64,000 nucleotides of DNA from Halalkalicoccus subterraneus. Lineage in GTDB: Archaea > Halobacteriota > Halobacteria > Halobacteriales > Halalkalicoccaceae. Made by a program: the position numbers and the translations under genes. Under the pieces are notes generated by a model that searched no databases, had not been told where the DNA came from, and saw only the letters and a list, made by a program, of their open reading frames with translations. Location of the stretch: contig NZ_RDQG01000021.1 of NCBI RefSeq assembly GCF_003697815.1, positions 22,175-86,174 on the forward strand, given 5' to 3'. Below are positions 40,895 through 49,628 of this stretch, piece by piece. Position 1 is the stretch's first letter; every line of letters starts with the position of its first letter.

Positions 40895-42592
40895 ATGAGG
40901 ACGGAACTGTTCGGGGTGTTCGGGGACCGCGAGCGGTTCGTCCAGCTTCGCTCCCCTGATACGTTCGATCGGGTCGTCTCCGGGGAGTCGGTCACCGTCG
41001 GTATCACGGATCCGGCCCTCGGCGAACCGGACCGTACCGGGATCTATCGCGGCGATGACGGCCTGTGTGTCGTCTGGGGCGAGGCCTTTCCCATTCGGTC
41101 GACTGACGACCCGACAGCGAAATGGTTGCTTGAACGGTACGTCGAGGAGGGTGTAAACGCGTTCGAGCAGTTGAACGGGTCGTATATCGCCCTCGTCGAA
41201 CACGACGACGACGCGATCGTCGTTACCGATCCGTTACATTCCTGGGAGTGTTTCTTCGCCGACGGCGAGTCGACTCGTCGGTTCGGTACGGACGTAGCTG
41301 CGCTAGCGAGAACGTTGCCCTCGCCGACGTTCGACTGTCGCGGGCTCTGTGAGTTCCTCCACTTCGGGTTGACGTTCGGGGCCACGACGGCCATCGAGGG
41401 GATCGACCGGCTGGCGTTCGACAGCGCCTTGACCGCCGATTCGGTCGAAGCGCTCTCGCGGTTCGTATACGACCCGTCCGCCTTCCACTACGTCGAGGAG
41501 CTCGCGATCCGGCTCGAACGCGCGATCGAGCGGCGCGGACAGTATCCCGGACGAAAGGGGATGTTGATGAGCGCCGGTTACGATTCTCGGTTGTTGCTCG
41601 CTGCCCTCCCCGAAATCGACGTCTGTTACACGCTCGGCACCATGCGAACCCCCGAGGTACAGGTCGCACGCAAGGTAGCGAGCCAGTACGGAGCACACCA
41701 CCATACGCTCTTGGTCAACGAGAACTACCTCTCGGCCGATTCGACGGTCGTTCAGTCTACCAACGGGATTCGCGAATCGATCCACGTTCATCACCGTGGC
41801 AACACGAACGAGATCGACTGCCGGACGGTCTACCACGGGCTCTTCTTGGATACGTTGCTTCGAGGTCGGTTCGTTCCCCACGATACGGTCCACCTCGACT
41901 TCATCGACCGCGAGTTCCCCCTCCCGCGACTCGACCCCGACCCGAATATCCCCGAGTTCTTCGCCACCAAATTCGGCTTCTATCCCGACACCGATCGACT
42001 GCTCGTCGACTGTCCGGCGATCGACGCCGACGACCCCGAGGAGTTTCTCCAGAACACGATCGAGCGTCACTACCGACGCGGATTCGATCGAGCTGAATCA
42101 CGGTACAATGCGATGTCCTTGCTCGGAATCAAGTGTAAATCCGCGCTTCCGTTCCGAACTCACCTCGCGAATCGGTTCGTCGAGAGCTTCGTCGCCGCGG
42201 ACGTCGGCCTCCTCGATTGGCACCTCAGGACCCCACCGGAACACCGAAACGACAGGACCTACCAGGAGGCCCTCCGGATGATCGACCCGGACATCTTCAA
42301 ATATCGCCCGCCAGACCGACCTCATCGATCCTATCAGCTCAACCAGATGGAGAAGTACCTCCGGAGGAAACTCCCCGGAATCGACGCGTTCGGCACGCCG
42401 TGGCCCGACCGGGATCGTATCTACGACGAGAACGACCTCGATCAGCGTCTGTTCCCCGATCGTCCCGACCTGCACGGGCTCCCTCCAAGGGTCAAACTCC
42501 GAATCAACGACGCCCGAACATGGCTCGATCAGGCCGCCGACGTGAGAACCGAAACACCGAACGGGTTCGTTCGAACTGACCCCCTTCCCTGA
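40895..42592 (+). CDS. asparagine synthase-like protein lacking the glutaminase cysteine
   Basis: A 565-residue protein with an AsnB-like layout. The C-terminal synthetase domain has the PP-loop MSAGYDSR (residues 225-232), which activates a carboxylate with ATP. The N-terminal Ntn-like domain keeps the outline (FEQLNGSYIALVEHDDDAIVVTDPLHSWECFF) but starts MRTELFG, without the Cys2 nucleophile, so it cannot use glutamine in the usual way. Proteins of this kind in sugar clusters amidate uronic acids or act on lipid-linked glycans. The uronic acid made nearby is a natural substrate candidate. Confidence 0.78.
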   Translation: MRTELFGVFGDRERFVQLRSPDTFDRVVSGESVTVGITDPALGEPDRTGIYRGDDGLCVVWGEAFPIRSTDDPTAKWLLERYVEEGVNAFEQLNGSYIALVEHDDDAIVVTDPLHSWECFFADGESTRRFGTDVAALARTLPSPTFDCRGLCEFLHFGLTFGATTAIEGIDRLAFDSALTADSVEALSRFVYDPSAFHYVEELAIRLERAIERRGQYPGRKGMLMSAGYDSRLLLAALPEIDVCYTLGTMRTPEVQVARKVASQYGAHHHTLLVNENYLSADSTVVQSTNGIRESIHVHHRGNTNEIDCRTVYHGLFLDTLLRGRFVPHDTVHLDFIDREFPLPRLDPDPNIPEFFATKFGFYPDTDRLLVDCPAIDADDPEEFLQNTIERHYRRGFDRAESRYNAMSLLGIKCKSALPFRTHLANRFVESFVAADVGLLDWHLRTPPEHRNDRTYQEALRMIDPDIFKYRPPDRPHRSYQLNQMEKYLRRKLPGIDAFGTPWPDRDRIYDENDLDQRLFPDRPDLHGLPPRVKLRINDARTWLDQAADVRTETPNGFVRTDPLP

Positions 42593-42595
42593 CGC

Positions 42596-43315
42596 TCAGC
42601 CGCCATCGCCGAAGACCGGGCTACTGTTGCCGTCCGCACCCGCACCCGCGCCCTCGCCTTCGCCACCCGTCTCGTTGTCGCCGCCCACGTCCCCGTCATC
42701 GCCGCCACCGAAGATCGGCCCGCTGGCGTTACCGTCTCCGTCACCGGTCTCGTTCCCGTCCGTGTCACCCTCTCCGTCGGTACCATCTCCACCCTCGTCC
42801 GTATCTCCGCCTTCGGATTCGTTCCCCGTGTCGGCCCCGGTCTCATCGGTCTCATCGCTGCCGCCGAAGATCGGCCCGCTGTCGTCGCCCTCGCCTCCGC
42901 CCGAGTCATCGTCCGCTTCGGAACCGGTCTCCCCATCGTCCCCGTCGCTATCGTTCCCGCTTTCGTCCTCGTCGATGGGTGGTCCCTCGGTGTCGTCCGA
43001 TCCGTCCTCCGAGCCGCCGCCGTCACCTTCAGCGCTATCCCCCTCATCCACGCCGTCGGTCGGTGCTCCGCTATCGTCCTCCGCGTCGGGCTCGTCCGGA
43101 TCCTCTATGTCACCGTCCTCGTTCGAAACCGGACTCGGCGCGATGTCTCCACCTGGAAGACCGGCCGTGATCGCGAGACCAATGACGAAGAGACTGACCC
43201 CCAAGACGAGCAACGCACGTTGAACGAACACCTGATCGAAGCGTATTACTCCCGTCCGAGGCCACCATGACGTCGGATGGGAGTGCGATGCATGCTGGGG
43301 GCCCGACATTATCAT
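42596..43315 (-). CDS. acidic membrane-anchored surface protein with sequons and SGPIFGG repeats
   Basis: A 239-residue protein. A short cytoplasmic N-terminus is followed by one hydrophobic helix (ALLVLGVSLFVIGLAITAGLPGG, about 33-55) and then ~180 residues of Asp/Glu/Gly/Ser-rich, disordered extracellular tail. The tail has six N-X-S/T sequons (NDS, NES, NET, NAS, NET, NSS) and a threefold short motif, SGPIFGG twice and SSPVFGD at the end. It resembles the sequon-rich lipoprotein at 26580 in style but not in sequence. Function unknown; probably a glycosylated surface protein. ATG 43309 is an alternative start. Confidence 0.75.
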   Translation of the reverse strand: MIMSGPQHASHSHPTSWWPRTGVIRFDQVFVQRALLVLGVSLFVIGLAITAGLPGGDIAPSPVSNEDGDIEDPDEPDAEDDSGAPTDGVDEGDSAEGDGGGSEDGSDDTEGPPIDEDESGNDSDGDDGETGSEADDDSGGGEGDDSGPIFGGSDETDETGADTGNESEGGDTDEGGDGTDGEGDTDGNETGDGDGNASGPIFGGGDDGDVGGDNETGGEGEGAGAGADGNSSPVFGDGG

Positions 43316-43476
43316 CTACTACCTAGAGGGATGGCTTTATTATCGGTTCGGTAATGCGTGAGTGACAGTGTCTGTGGTGATCCTTCGGCGGATTCATTGT
43401 GCGATCGAGGAGACGACTGAACGGGATCGATGTGGACGGCCGTATTGGGTAAACTATCTTTAAACAGCGAGAGAAT
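43316..43476. other. intergenic region left of the TnpB element
   Basis: No gene seen. AT-rich between 43330 and 43350 (likely promoter of the minus-strand surface protein gene) and again just before the element's left hairpin. Confidence 0.4.
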
Positions 43477-43494
43477 CCCGCCCTTTAGGGCGGG
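43477..43494. repeat. left-end hairpin of the TnpB element
   Basis: A 7-bp G/C stem with TTTA loop. The right-end hairpin at 44983-45002 has the same loop and a very similar stem. Confidence 0.75.
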
Positions 43495-43723
43495 CGTGAA
43501 TCGCGTAAGCTCCGTTACACAGCCGCCGTTAGTCGGCGGAACTGGATTCCATACGTTCGTCGATACACTCCCTTACAAGACTCGACAGGTTGATGTGATT
43601 CTCCCGGATCCATTCGTCCTGCTCCTCTCTGATTGTGACGTTTCTTCGTTCCACAGACTTCACTACACCATCGGAACGCATAAGTGTTCATAGTGTGTAT
43701 CGTGTGGTATGGGAGAGGAGGTG

Positions 43724-44944
43724 ATGAAAACACTCGAGGCGACGCTTGCCCCACCGACACAGGGGAAAGCGGTGCGTCTCCGTCGCCTTCTCTCCACCTA
43801 CCGCGAGGCGTTGCAGGATGCGTTCGACTCCGGTGCCGATACAATGAACGGCGTATCTGACGTAGTAACGCCGTTCGACCTACCGTATCAGGCGAAGGCC
43901 GCACTGTGTAGCTACGTCCCAAAACTCCGGAAAACGTACAACGCCCGTGAGTTGGACGACGAACACCCGCTCCGGCTCACGAACCAAGCCGCGAAGTTCG
44001 ATCGGGACGAATCTCGACACCACGAGATTTGCTGGAACGTTCCTCTGCCGGGCTACGGCACGAACTTCTGGATACCGCTCCGAATTAATCCCCAGCAAGA
44101 ATCGCTGTGGCACGATCTTCTCAGCGAGGACGCCAAGGCCGGACAGATTCGACTCCAGCAGAACCGGAGTAGCTGGGTGTTGCACGTCACCGTCACGTAC
44201 TCGGTCGAAGAACCCGAGGCAGACGGCGACGAAACGCACATCGGCTTCGATATCGGCGAATCCGCGTTGATTACGGGCTGTGCCCTCAAGCGCAACACGC
44301 CGACGAAGCCGATGCTCGAAAGTGGCAGTCGTGCCCGGCAGCTCCGCAAAGAGATGTTCACAACGCTCCGGCGGCTCCAAGAGCGTGACGCCGCCGAGTG
44401 GCGAATCGACGAACGTTTCGACCACTACCAGAACGCCCTTACGGATATCGTCGAGAAAGCGTCTCGAGAAGCCGTCGAGTACGCTACGTCCTTCGACGAC
44501 CCAGTGATCGTACTCGAGGACTTGTCGTATATCCGTGAGAATCTGGACTATGGCAAGTACATGAACCGAAGACTTCACGCGTGGGCGTTCGCCCGTCTTC
44601 AGGGTCGAATCGAAGACAAGGCCACCGAAGCCGGTATTCCGGTCCGGTTTGTGAATCCGCGTTACACGTCCCAGATGTGCCACGAGTGCGGCCACATCGG
44701 TCGGCGTGGGTCGCAAGCTGAGTTCAAGTGTACGAACGACGACTGCCACGTAACAGAGTTTCAAGCAGATATCAACGCGGCGGCGAACATCGCCGGTCGC
44801 GTAGATCCGTGGGGAGAGAGCGTTCCTTGGGAACCGGAACGCGATGACTCGCCTCGGAACGGGAGCGCCAGTGACAGCGCCACGGTCCACCGCGAGACGA
44901 GCGAGAACCCCTCGCAGATGACGCTCGCGGCGTACTCGGACTGA
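43724..44944 (+). CDS. tnpB: TnpB RNA-guided nuclease-family protein
   Basis: A 406-residue TnpB/OrfB. The RuvC-like nuclease triad is present: D176 in GFDIGES, E265 in VLEDLSYI and D349 in QADINAAANIAGR. Between the last two lies the zinc finger CHEC...CTNDDC. TnpB proteins are ancestors of Cas12 and cut DNA guided by an RNA encoded at the element's right end. All key residues are kept, so the protein may be active. ATG 43724 (MKTLEATLAPP) is preferred over the 43709 start. No TnpA partner is seen. Confidence 0.9.
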   Translation: MKTLEATLAPPTQGKAVRLRRLLSTYREALQDAFDSGADTMNGVSDVVTPFDLPYQAKAALCSYVPKLRKTYNARELDDEHPLRLTNQAAKFDRDESRHHEICWNVPLPGYGTNFWIPLRINPQQESLWHDLLSEDAKAGQIRLQQNRSSWVLHVTVTYSVEEPEADGDETHIGFDIGESALITGCALKRNTPTKPMLESGSRARQLRKEMFTTLRRLQERDAAEWRIDERFDHYQNALTDIVEKASREAVEYATSFDDPVIVLEDLSYIRENLDYGKYMNRRLHAWAFARLQGRIEDKATEAGIPVRFVNPRYTSQMCHECGHIGRRGSQAEFKCTNDDCHVTEFQADINAAANIAGRVDPWGESVPWEPERDDSPRNGSASDSATVHRETSENPSQMTLAAYSD

Positions 44945-45030
44945 AACCTACGGCACAGCCGGAATCCCACTGTCGTGGGAAGCCCCGCCGTTTACGGCGG
45001 GGAGGATGTCACCCGCGGGTTCGTGTCTCG
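44880..45030 (+). ncRNA. predicted TnpB guide RNA (reRNA/omega RNA) region
   Basis: In studied TnpB elements the guide RNA overlaps the end of tnpB, includes the right-end hairpins and reads past the element boundary so that the flanking bases form the guide. Here the two hairpins at 44965-45002 would be the scaffold and the bases just after the element, in the flippase gene tail, the guide. Both ends are estimates. Confidence 0.4.
44983..45002. repeat. right-end hairpin of the TnpB element
   Basis: An 8-bp stem (CCCCGCCG/CGGCGGGG) with TTTA loop, preceded by a 6-bp hairpin at 44965-44980. Confidence 0.75.
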
Positions 45031-46613
45031 TCCCCGTCGCCGAACAGCCGTCTGATCGTGTTCGCGTGGCGGCTCAACGGGTCGGGCATCCCGCTCAGGA
45101 TGTCGGCGATCTCATTCGGATCGACGGCTCTCGTCTGGAGCGCGAGCAGCGCGTAGACGATCAACCCCCCTGGTGGAATCAGAACGAACGCGAGCAGGGC
45201 GGCATCGATCGGCAGAGTGATGCCGACGAACGGAATACCGATCGTCGCTAGCGGCGAACCGATCAGCGCGTCGATCCCGAGCGCGAGCGCGACGAGGGCG
45301 ACCCCGGTCGTCGCGACGGTGATCGAGATCCTGATCGGCCGGATATCGCCAAGCGGGTTGTAGCCGATCGCGCGCGCACCCCAGAGGTGAAACAGTGGCA
45401 GACAGAGGTAGCCGAGCGAGGTCGCAATTGCCGCTCCTTCGATCCCGAACCGTGGGATCAGCGCCACGTTCAACAGCAGATTCATCGTCGCGGTTCCGCC
45501 CGTCGCGAGGATCATGATCCGCATGTCTCCACGTGCGTGACTTACCGAGAGGATCGGCCGGGCAACGGCGAACCCGACCGTCCCGGGCAACAATAGGAGC
45601 AGCGGCGTGATCGTCGGTTCGAACTCCGACCCGTAGTACCGTGGGACGAACTCCGCGGACAGCACGGCGATCCCGATCGCCAGCAGCGCCGTCAACAACA
45701 GCGTATAGCGCGTCGCTTTCGAGGCCAGTGCGGTGATGCGCTCGATCTCGTCGTGATGCCAGAGCTCCGACGCGGACTGGATCATCACGGACTGTACGGC
45801 CTTGGGCGCGAGCCAGAGGAACTCCGCGAGAACCAGCGCGGCCTTGTAGTACCCGACCTGCGCTTCGGTCGTATACGCCTGTAGCATCAGCACGTCGACG
45901 TGATACAGCGACGTCAGCAGGAAGATGTAGACGATCGAGAGGTTGTTGAAACTGAGGAGTTCCCGTCGGGGAAAGTCCTCGGGAGTGCGCTCGAAGACCG
46001 CCGAAAACGAGACGTGTCCCGCGAGGGCGATGAAGCCGATCACCGTCACGAGCGCGTCACCGATGATGTGTCCCATGAGAACACCCGAAACCCCGTATCC
46101 GAGGTACGCAAACGAGATCGCGAAGACGAAGAAGAACACCTTCTGTGCCACGAACAGGGGCTCGGAGAGGTGTTCGAGTTTCATCCCCAGCAACGAACGG
46201 CGCGTGTACTCGCGGAACTGGGCCATGATCGTGACGATCGCCAGCAGGAAGAAGAACTGGGCGTACTCCTCGCCGGGATACACGTCGACGAGCCCGATCT
46301 GGACGGCCACGAGCAACAGCGCGCTCGCGGCGAGTGCGAACACCGTCGCGAGGCGGAAATAGAACCCGAAGACGTCGTTGCGCCAGTTCGGCCGATCGCG
46401 ATCCTCGGCGAGGTACTTGCGAGTCCCGCTGTCGACGCCGGAGCTCACGGCGATCATCAGGATGGCGAACACCGACATCACCGTTGCGTAGGTCCCGTAC
46501 TGGGACGGACCGAGGATCCGCACGAGGATGGGCGTCATCAACGCTCCGACGAACGTGCCGGCGACGTTGGCACCGGCGATGGAGATGAACGCTGTGACGA
46601 GTGTCCGTTTCAT
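45009..46613 (-). CDS. polysaccharide/oligosaccharide flippase (Wzx/AglR-like)
   Basis: A 534-residue membrane protein of the MATE/MVF superfamily with about 14 helices. The N-terminal ANVAGTFVGALMTPILVRILGPSQYGTYATV is the classic Wzx start. It moves lipid-linked oligosaccharides across the membrane, the step before transfer to proteins by an oligosaccharyltransferase. The C-terminus ends in a charged tail (IRRLFGDGDETRTRG), and the TGA stop (45009-45011) falls in the last bases of the TnpB element, so the original tail may have been longer. Its start faces away from glmU. Confidence 0.88.
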   Translation of the reverse strand: MKRTLVTAFISIAGANVAGTFVGALMTPILVRILGPSQYGTYATVMSVFAILMIAVSSGVDSGTRKYLAEDRDRPNWRNDVFGFYFRLATVFALAASALLLVAVQIGLVDVYPGEEYAQFFFLLAIVTIMAQFREYTRRSLLGMKLEHLSEPLFVAQKVFFFVFAISFAYLGYGVSGVLMGHIIGDALVTVIGFIALAGHVSFSAVFERTPEDFPRRELLSFNNLSIVYIFLLTSLYHVDVLMLQAYTTEAQVGYYKAALVLAEFLWLAPKAVQSVMIQSASELWHHDEIERITALASKATRYTLLLTALLAIGIAVLSAEFVPRYYGSEFEPTITPLLLLLPGTVGFAVARPILSVSHARGDMRIMILATGGTATMNLLLNVALIPRFGIEGAAIATSLGYLCLPLFHLWGARAIGYNPLGDIRPIRISITVATTGVALVALALGIDALIGSPLATIGIPFVGITLPIDAALLAFVLIPPGGLIVYALLALQTRAVDPNEIADILSGMPDPLSRHANTIRRLFGDGDETRTRG

Positions 46614-46665
46614 AGAGTGGGTTCTGACCGTACTGCTACCGCGAGCGGTGATCTCGGGTCACGAG

Positions 46666-47847
46666 CTATCGATCCCGGAGGACCGATTCGCCCGGCGTCG
46701 TCGTCGCGTCCCCCGTGAGGGTCACGCCGGGTGCGAGGCTCGTGTTGATCGCCGTCTTCGCGCCGTGACCGACGACGACGCCGAACTTGCGCCGCCCGGT
46801 CGAGGTCCGCTCGCCCTTGACGGTGAGTTTCACGTCCTCGCCGTCGTGGCGCAAGTTCGCGACGTTCGTCCCCGCGCCGAAGTTCACCCCGCGGCCCAGA
46901 ACGCTGTCGCCGACGTAGGAGAGGTGCGGGACGTTCGTATCGCGCATGATCACGCTGTTTTTGATCTCGACTGCCTGTCCGATGTGGACGTCCCCTTCGA
47001 GCAGCGTCGCCCCGCGGACGTAGGCGTTCGGGCCGATCTCACAACCGGAACCGATGTAGGCGGGTCCCTCGATCGTCACGCCCGACTCGACGGTGGCGCC
47101 CTCCTCGATCACGACTTCTCCTTCGATCGTGGCGTTGGGATCGACGTCGCCGTCGATTCGCCCGGTTTCCTCGCCCAGCAGGAGCTCGTTCGCCTCCAGA
47201 AGCTCCCACGGGCGACCGACGTCCATCCAGCGTTCGAGTTCGATGGGCGTGACGTCGTGGTCCTCGATGACGCGTGCGAGCACGTCGGTGAGTTCGTGTT
47301 CGCCCCGTTCGCTCATCGGAACGTCGAGGAACGCCCGCGCCTCGGCGGGAAAGAGATAGACGCCGGCGTTCGCGAGGTTCGTCGGCGGGTCGTCGGGTTT
47401 CTCGATGATGTCGGTCACTCGGCCGCCCTCGGTCGAGAGCACGCCGTAGTTCGAGGGATTTGCGACCTCGAAGACGCCGATGGCCGGCCCGTTCGCGAAC
47501 AGCTCGGCGATACTCTCGGGATCGTAGAGGTTGTCGCCGTTGAGGACGGCAAAGGCCTCGTCGATGTGTTCACGCGCCGCCCGGACGGCGTGGGCCGTTC
47601 CCAGCTGCTCCTCCTGGGTGGCGTAGCTGACCGGCACCCCTTGATAGGTCTCGCCGAAGTATTCCTCGACGACCTCGCCCATGTAGCCGGTGACGAAGAT
47701 CAGCTCGTCGGCGCCGCCGGCGACCGCCGCGTCGGCGACGTGGGCGGCGATGGGACGGCCGGCGACCGGTAGCATCGGTTTCGGAACGGATTCGGAAAGG
47801 GGCCGAAGGCGGGTCCCTTGGCCCGCCGCGAGAATTACGGTTTGCAT
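46666..47847 (-). CDS. glmU: bifunctional sugar-1-phosphate nucleotidyltransferase/acetyltransferase
   Basis: A 393-residue two-domain protein. The N-terminal nucleotidyltransferase has VILAAGQGTRLRPLSESVPKPMLPV and metal-binding LNGDNLYD; the C-terminal half is a left-handed beta-helix with hexapeptides and an NFGAGTNVANLRHDGEDVK...KFGVVVG region like the GlmU acetyltransferase site. It would acetylate glucosamine-1-phosphate and convert it to UDP-GlcNAc. Together with GlmS and GlmM it supplies the precursor of the glycan island. A dTDP-glucose type activity is possible, since archaeal members vary in specificity. Confidence 0.85.
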   Translation of the reverse strand: MQTVILAAGQGTRLRPLSESVPKPMLPVAGRPIAAHVADAAVAGGADELIFVTGYMGEVVEEYFGETYQGVPVSYATQEEQLGTAHAVRAAREHIDEAFAVLNGDNLYDPESIAELFANGPAIGVFEVANPSNYGVLSTEGGRVTDIIEKPDDPPTNLANAGVYLFPAEARAFLDVPMSERGEHELTDVLARVIEDHDVTPIELERWMDVGRPWELLEANELLLGEETGRIDGDVDPNATIEGEVVIEEGATVESGVTIEGPAYIGSGCEIGPNAYVRGATLLEGDVHIGQAVEIKNSVIMRDTNVPHLSYVGDSVLGRGVNFGAGTNVANLRHDGEDVKLTVKGERTSTGRRKFGVVVGHGAKTAINTSLAPGVTLTGDATTTPGESVLRDR

Positions 47848-47926
47848 TGTCTGGTGGTTTCTTACTACCGGGCTTTGTTATCTGCCCGTTAATGTATGGC
47901 GATTCTCGTTCCCCCGCGAGCGGTGT

Positions 47927-49267
47927 TCACACGCTCCGTTGGGCCTCCTCGACGAGTTCGAGCGCGATCTCGCGGAGCTCCTCGGCGCGTTCTTCCTCTC
48001 GGGATTCGGCGGTGAGGCGAACCAGCGGCTGGGTCCCGCTCGCCCGGAGCAGGAACCAGCCGTCCTCGAACCCGACGCGCACCCCGTCGATCGTGAGCAG
48101 GTCGGCGTCGGGGTAGGTCTCGGGAACCGTCGCCGCGACGCGCTCCATCACCGCCGCCTTGTGCTCGGTCTCGATGTTGTCGCGACGGAGATGCGGCGAG
48201 ACGACGCCGTCGACGCGCTCGGAGAGCGGCGTCTTCGTCACTGTGGCCGCGAGTTTGCAGGCCGCGAGCGGGCCGTCAGGACAGAGCGTCTCATCGGGCC
48301 AGATCCATGCCCCGCTGGGCTCGCCGCCGAAGACCACGTCTGGCTCGGTCGCGCGTTCGGCGACGTGGACGTCACCCACCTTGGTGTGGGTGACCGACGC
48401 GCCGATCTTCGCGAGTTCGTCCTCGACGACGAGGCTCGTATCGACCGGGACCGCAACGCGCGTTCCCTCGCGTGCGGCCTCGCGCGCGAACAGCGCGAGC
48501 AGCACGTCCTTCGGAACGAACCGTCCTCGTTCGTCGACTGCCATCATCCGGTCGGCGTCGCCGTCGTGGGCGATCCCGAGGTCGGCGTCGGTTTCGGCGA
48601 CGCGCTCACAGAGCGCCTCGCAGTTCTCCGCGGTCGGCTCGGAGGGTCGGTTGGGAAAACTGCCGTCGGGCTCGGCGTTCATCGCCTCGACGTCGCAGCC
48701 GAGGCGTTCGAGCGCGGTGACGGTAACGCCGCCCGCGCCGTTGCCCAAGTCGACGACGACCGAGAGTCCCTCGAGCGAACCGGGTCCGCCGACCGCCTCG
48801 ACGAGCTCCTCGACGTGACGGTCCTTCGCGTCCTCGAGGACAGTTCTCTCCCCGCCGTCGTCCCACCCGCCGAGTTCGAACTCGCCCGCCTCAATGCGCG
48901 ATTCGATCCGCTCGGCCTGTGCGGCGTCGAACGCCTGGCCCGAGGGGTTCCAGAGCTTGAGTCCGTTGTCTTCGGGCGGGTTGTGCGACGCCGTTACGAC
49001 GATCCCGGCGTCGGCCCCCTCGCGACCGACCGCCCGCGCGAGCGTCGGGGTCGCGACCAGTCCCGCATCCAGAACGTCGGCGCCGCACTCTCGCGCCCCG
49101 GCGCTGGCGGCCTCGAGCAGCCATTCGCCGCTCTCGCGGGGGTCGCGTCCGACGACGATCCGGTCTACGTCTCCCGTGGCGACCGCCCGGCCGACCGAGA
49201 GCGCGAGTTCGCCCGTTACGACTTCGCCGACCGGACCGCGAATTCCGCTCGTTCCAAAGAGACCCAT
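47927..49267 (-). CDS. glmM: phosphoglucosamine mutase
   Basis: A 446-residue phosphohexomutase that converts glucosamine-6-phosphate to glucosamine-1-phosphate. It starts at 49267 with MGLFGTSGIRGPVGE, the typical family opening; the 38-codon extension upstream is arginine-rich and rejected. The phosphoserine is S94 in VTASHNPPEDNG, the metal loop is AHDGDADRMMAVD and the sugar loop is GGEPSGAWIW; the C-terminal phosphate site is RASGTQPLVR. It lies beside glmU in the same direction, consistent with one pathway unit. Confidence 0.9.
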   Translation of the reverse strand: MGLFGTSGIRGPVGEVVTGELALSVGRAVATGDVDRIVVGRDPRESGEWLLEAASAGARECGADVLDAGLVATPTLARAVGREGADAGIVVTASHNPPEDNGLKLWNPSGQAFDAAQAERIESRIEAGEFELGGWDDGGERTVLEDAKDRHVEELVEAVGGPGSLEGLSVVVDLGNGAGGVTVTALERLGCDVEAMNAEPDGSFPNRPSEPTAENCEALCERVAETDADLGIAHDGDADRMMAVDERGRFVPKDVLLALFAREAAREGTRVAVPVDTSLVVEDELAKIGASVTHTKVGDVHVAERATEPDVVFGGEPSGAWIWPDETLCPDGPLAACKLAATVTKTPLSERVDGVVSPHLRRDNIETEHKAAVMERVAATVPETYPDADLLTIDGVRVGFEDGWFLLRASGTQPLVRLTAESREEERAEELREIALELVEEAQRSV

Positions 49268-49459
49268 ACCGGCCTCTCGCCGGCCGCGCTCATTAACGGT
49301 GCGAAACCGTCTCCGACGCCCCCTTGCTCGATCACGGTGGCGTCGGACGTCCGTCTGACCTTTGTACGCGTATTTAGACACTCTATAATAAGGTGGCTGG
49401 CGGCTCGTGGTGGTTCGCGTGCGCGGACACTGGATATCGGAGTCGGAGGACGGGGAACG

Positions 49460-49615
49460 ATGATGGGGGTCTTTCAGGTATCGCTGACGTTTTTCGTCCT
49501 CGCGCTCGCGGGCATCCTCGTGGACACGCGGAACATCGCGGGAATGACGGGCGAGCGGACACGCTGGTTCAGCTCCGTCTGTATCGTGTTGGGTATCGCC
49601 TCGCTGGTGTTGTGA
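49460..49615 (+). CDS. 51-residue membrane microprotein
   Basis: Starts MMGVFQVSLTFFVLALAGIL with a second hydrophobic segment near the end (FSSVCIVLGIASLVL). The two helices are joined by DTRNIAGMTGERTRW. It lies between divergent glmM and convergent DUF420 genes. The clean membrane pattern supports a real gene. Start may be ATG 49460 or 49463. Confidence 0.5.
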   Translation: MMGVFQVSLTFFVLALAGILVDTRNIAGMTGERTRWFSSVCIVLGIASLVL

Positions 49616-49628
49616 GCGGGTTTTCGCC

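Larger units (their letters stand above)
43477..45011 (+). mobile_element. TnpB-only (IS1341-type, IS200/IS605 family) element
   Basis: Left end: a perfect 7-bp hairpin CCCGCCC-TTTA-GGGCGGG at 43477-43494. Right end: hairpins TCCCAC-TGTC-GTGGGA (44965-44980) and CCCCGCCG-TTTA-CGGCGGGG (44983-45002) followed by GGAGGATGTCA. Subterminal hairpins without inverted terminal repeats are the mark of IS200/IS605 elements. Only tnpB lies between; no TnpA transposase is present, so the element cannot move on its own. The exact left boundary is uncertain by tens of bases. Confidence 0.75.

Noticed and set aside
46528..47772. 414-codon plus-strand ORF opposite glmU
   Set aside because: Shadow of the nucleotidyltransferase gene; no fold pattern.
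13517..49267. The glycan island as a recently acquired element
   Set aside because: Gene content is accessory, but no flanking integrase, direct repeats or tRNA boundary is seen; only the TnpB element is clearly mobile.
47690..49459. Long plus-strand ORF across glmU and glmM
   Set aside because: Antisense shadow; only its last 51 codons (49460-49615) lie outside the real genes and look like a separate small gene.
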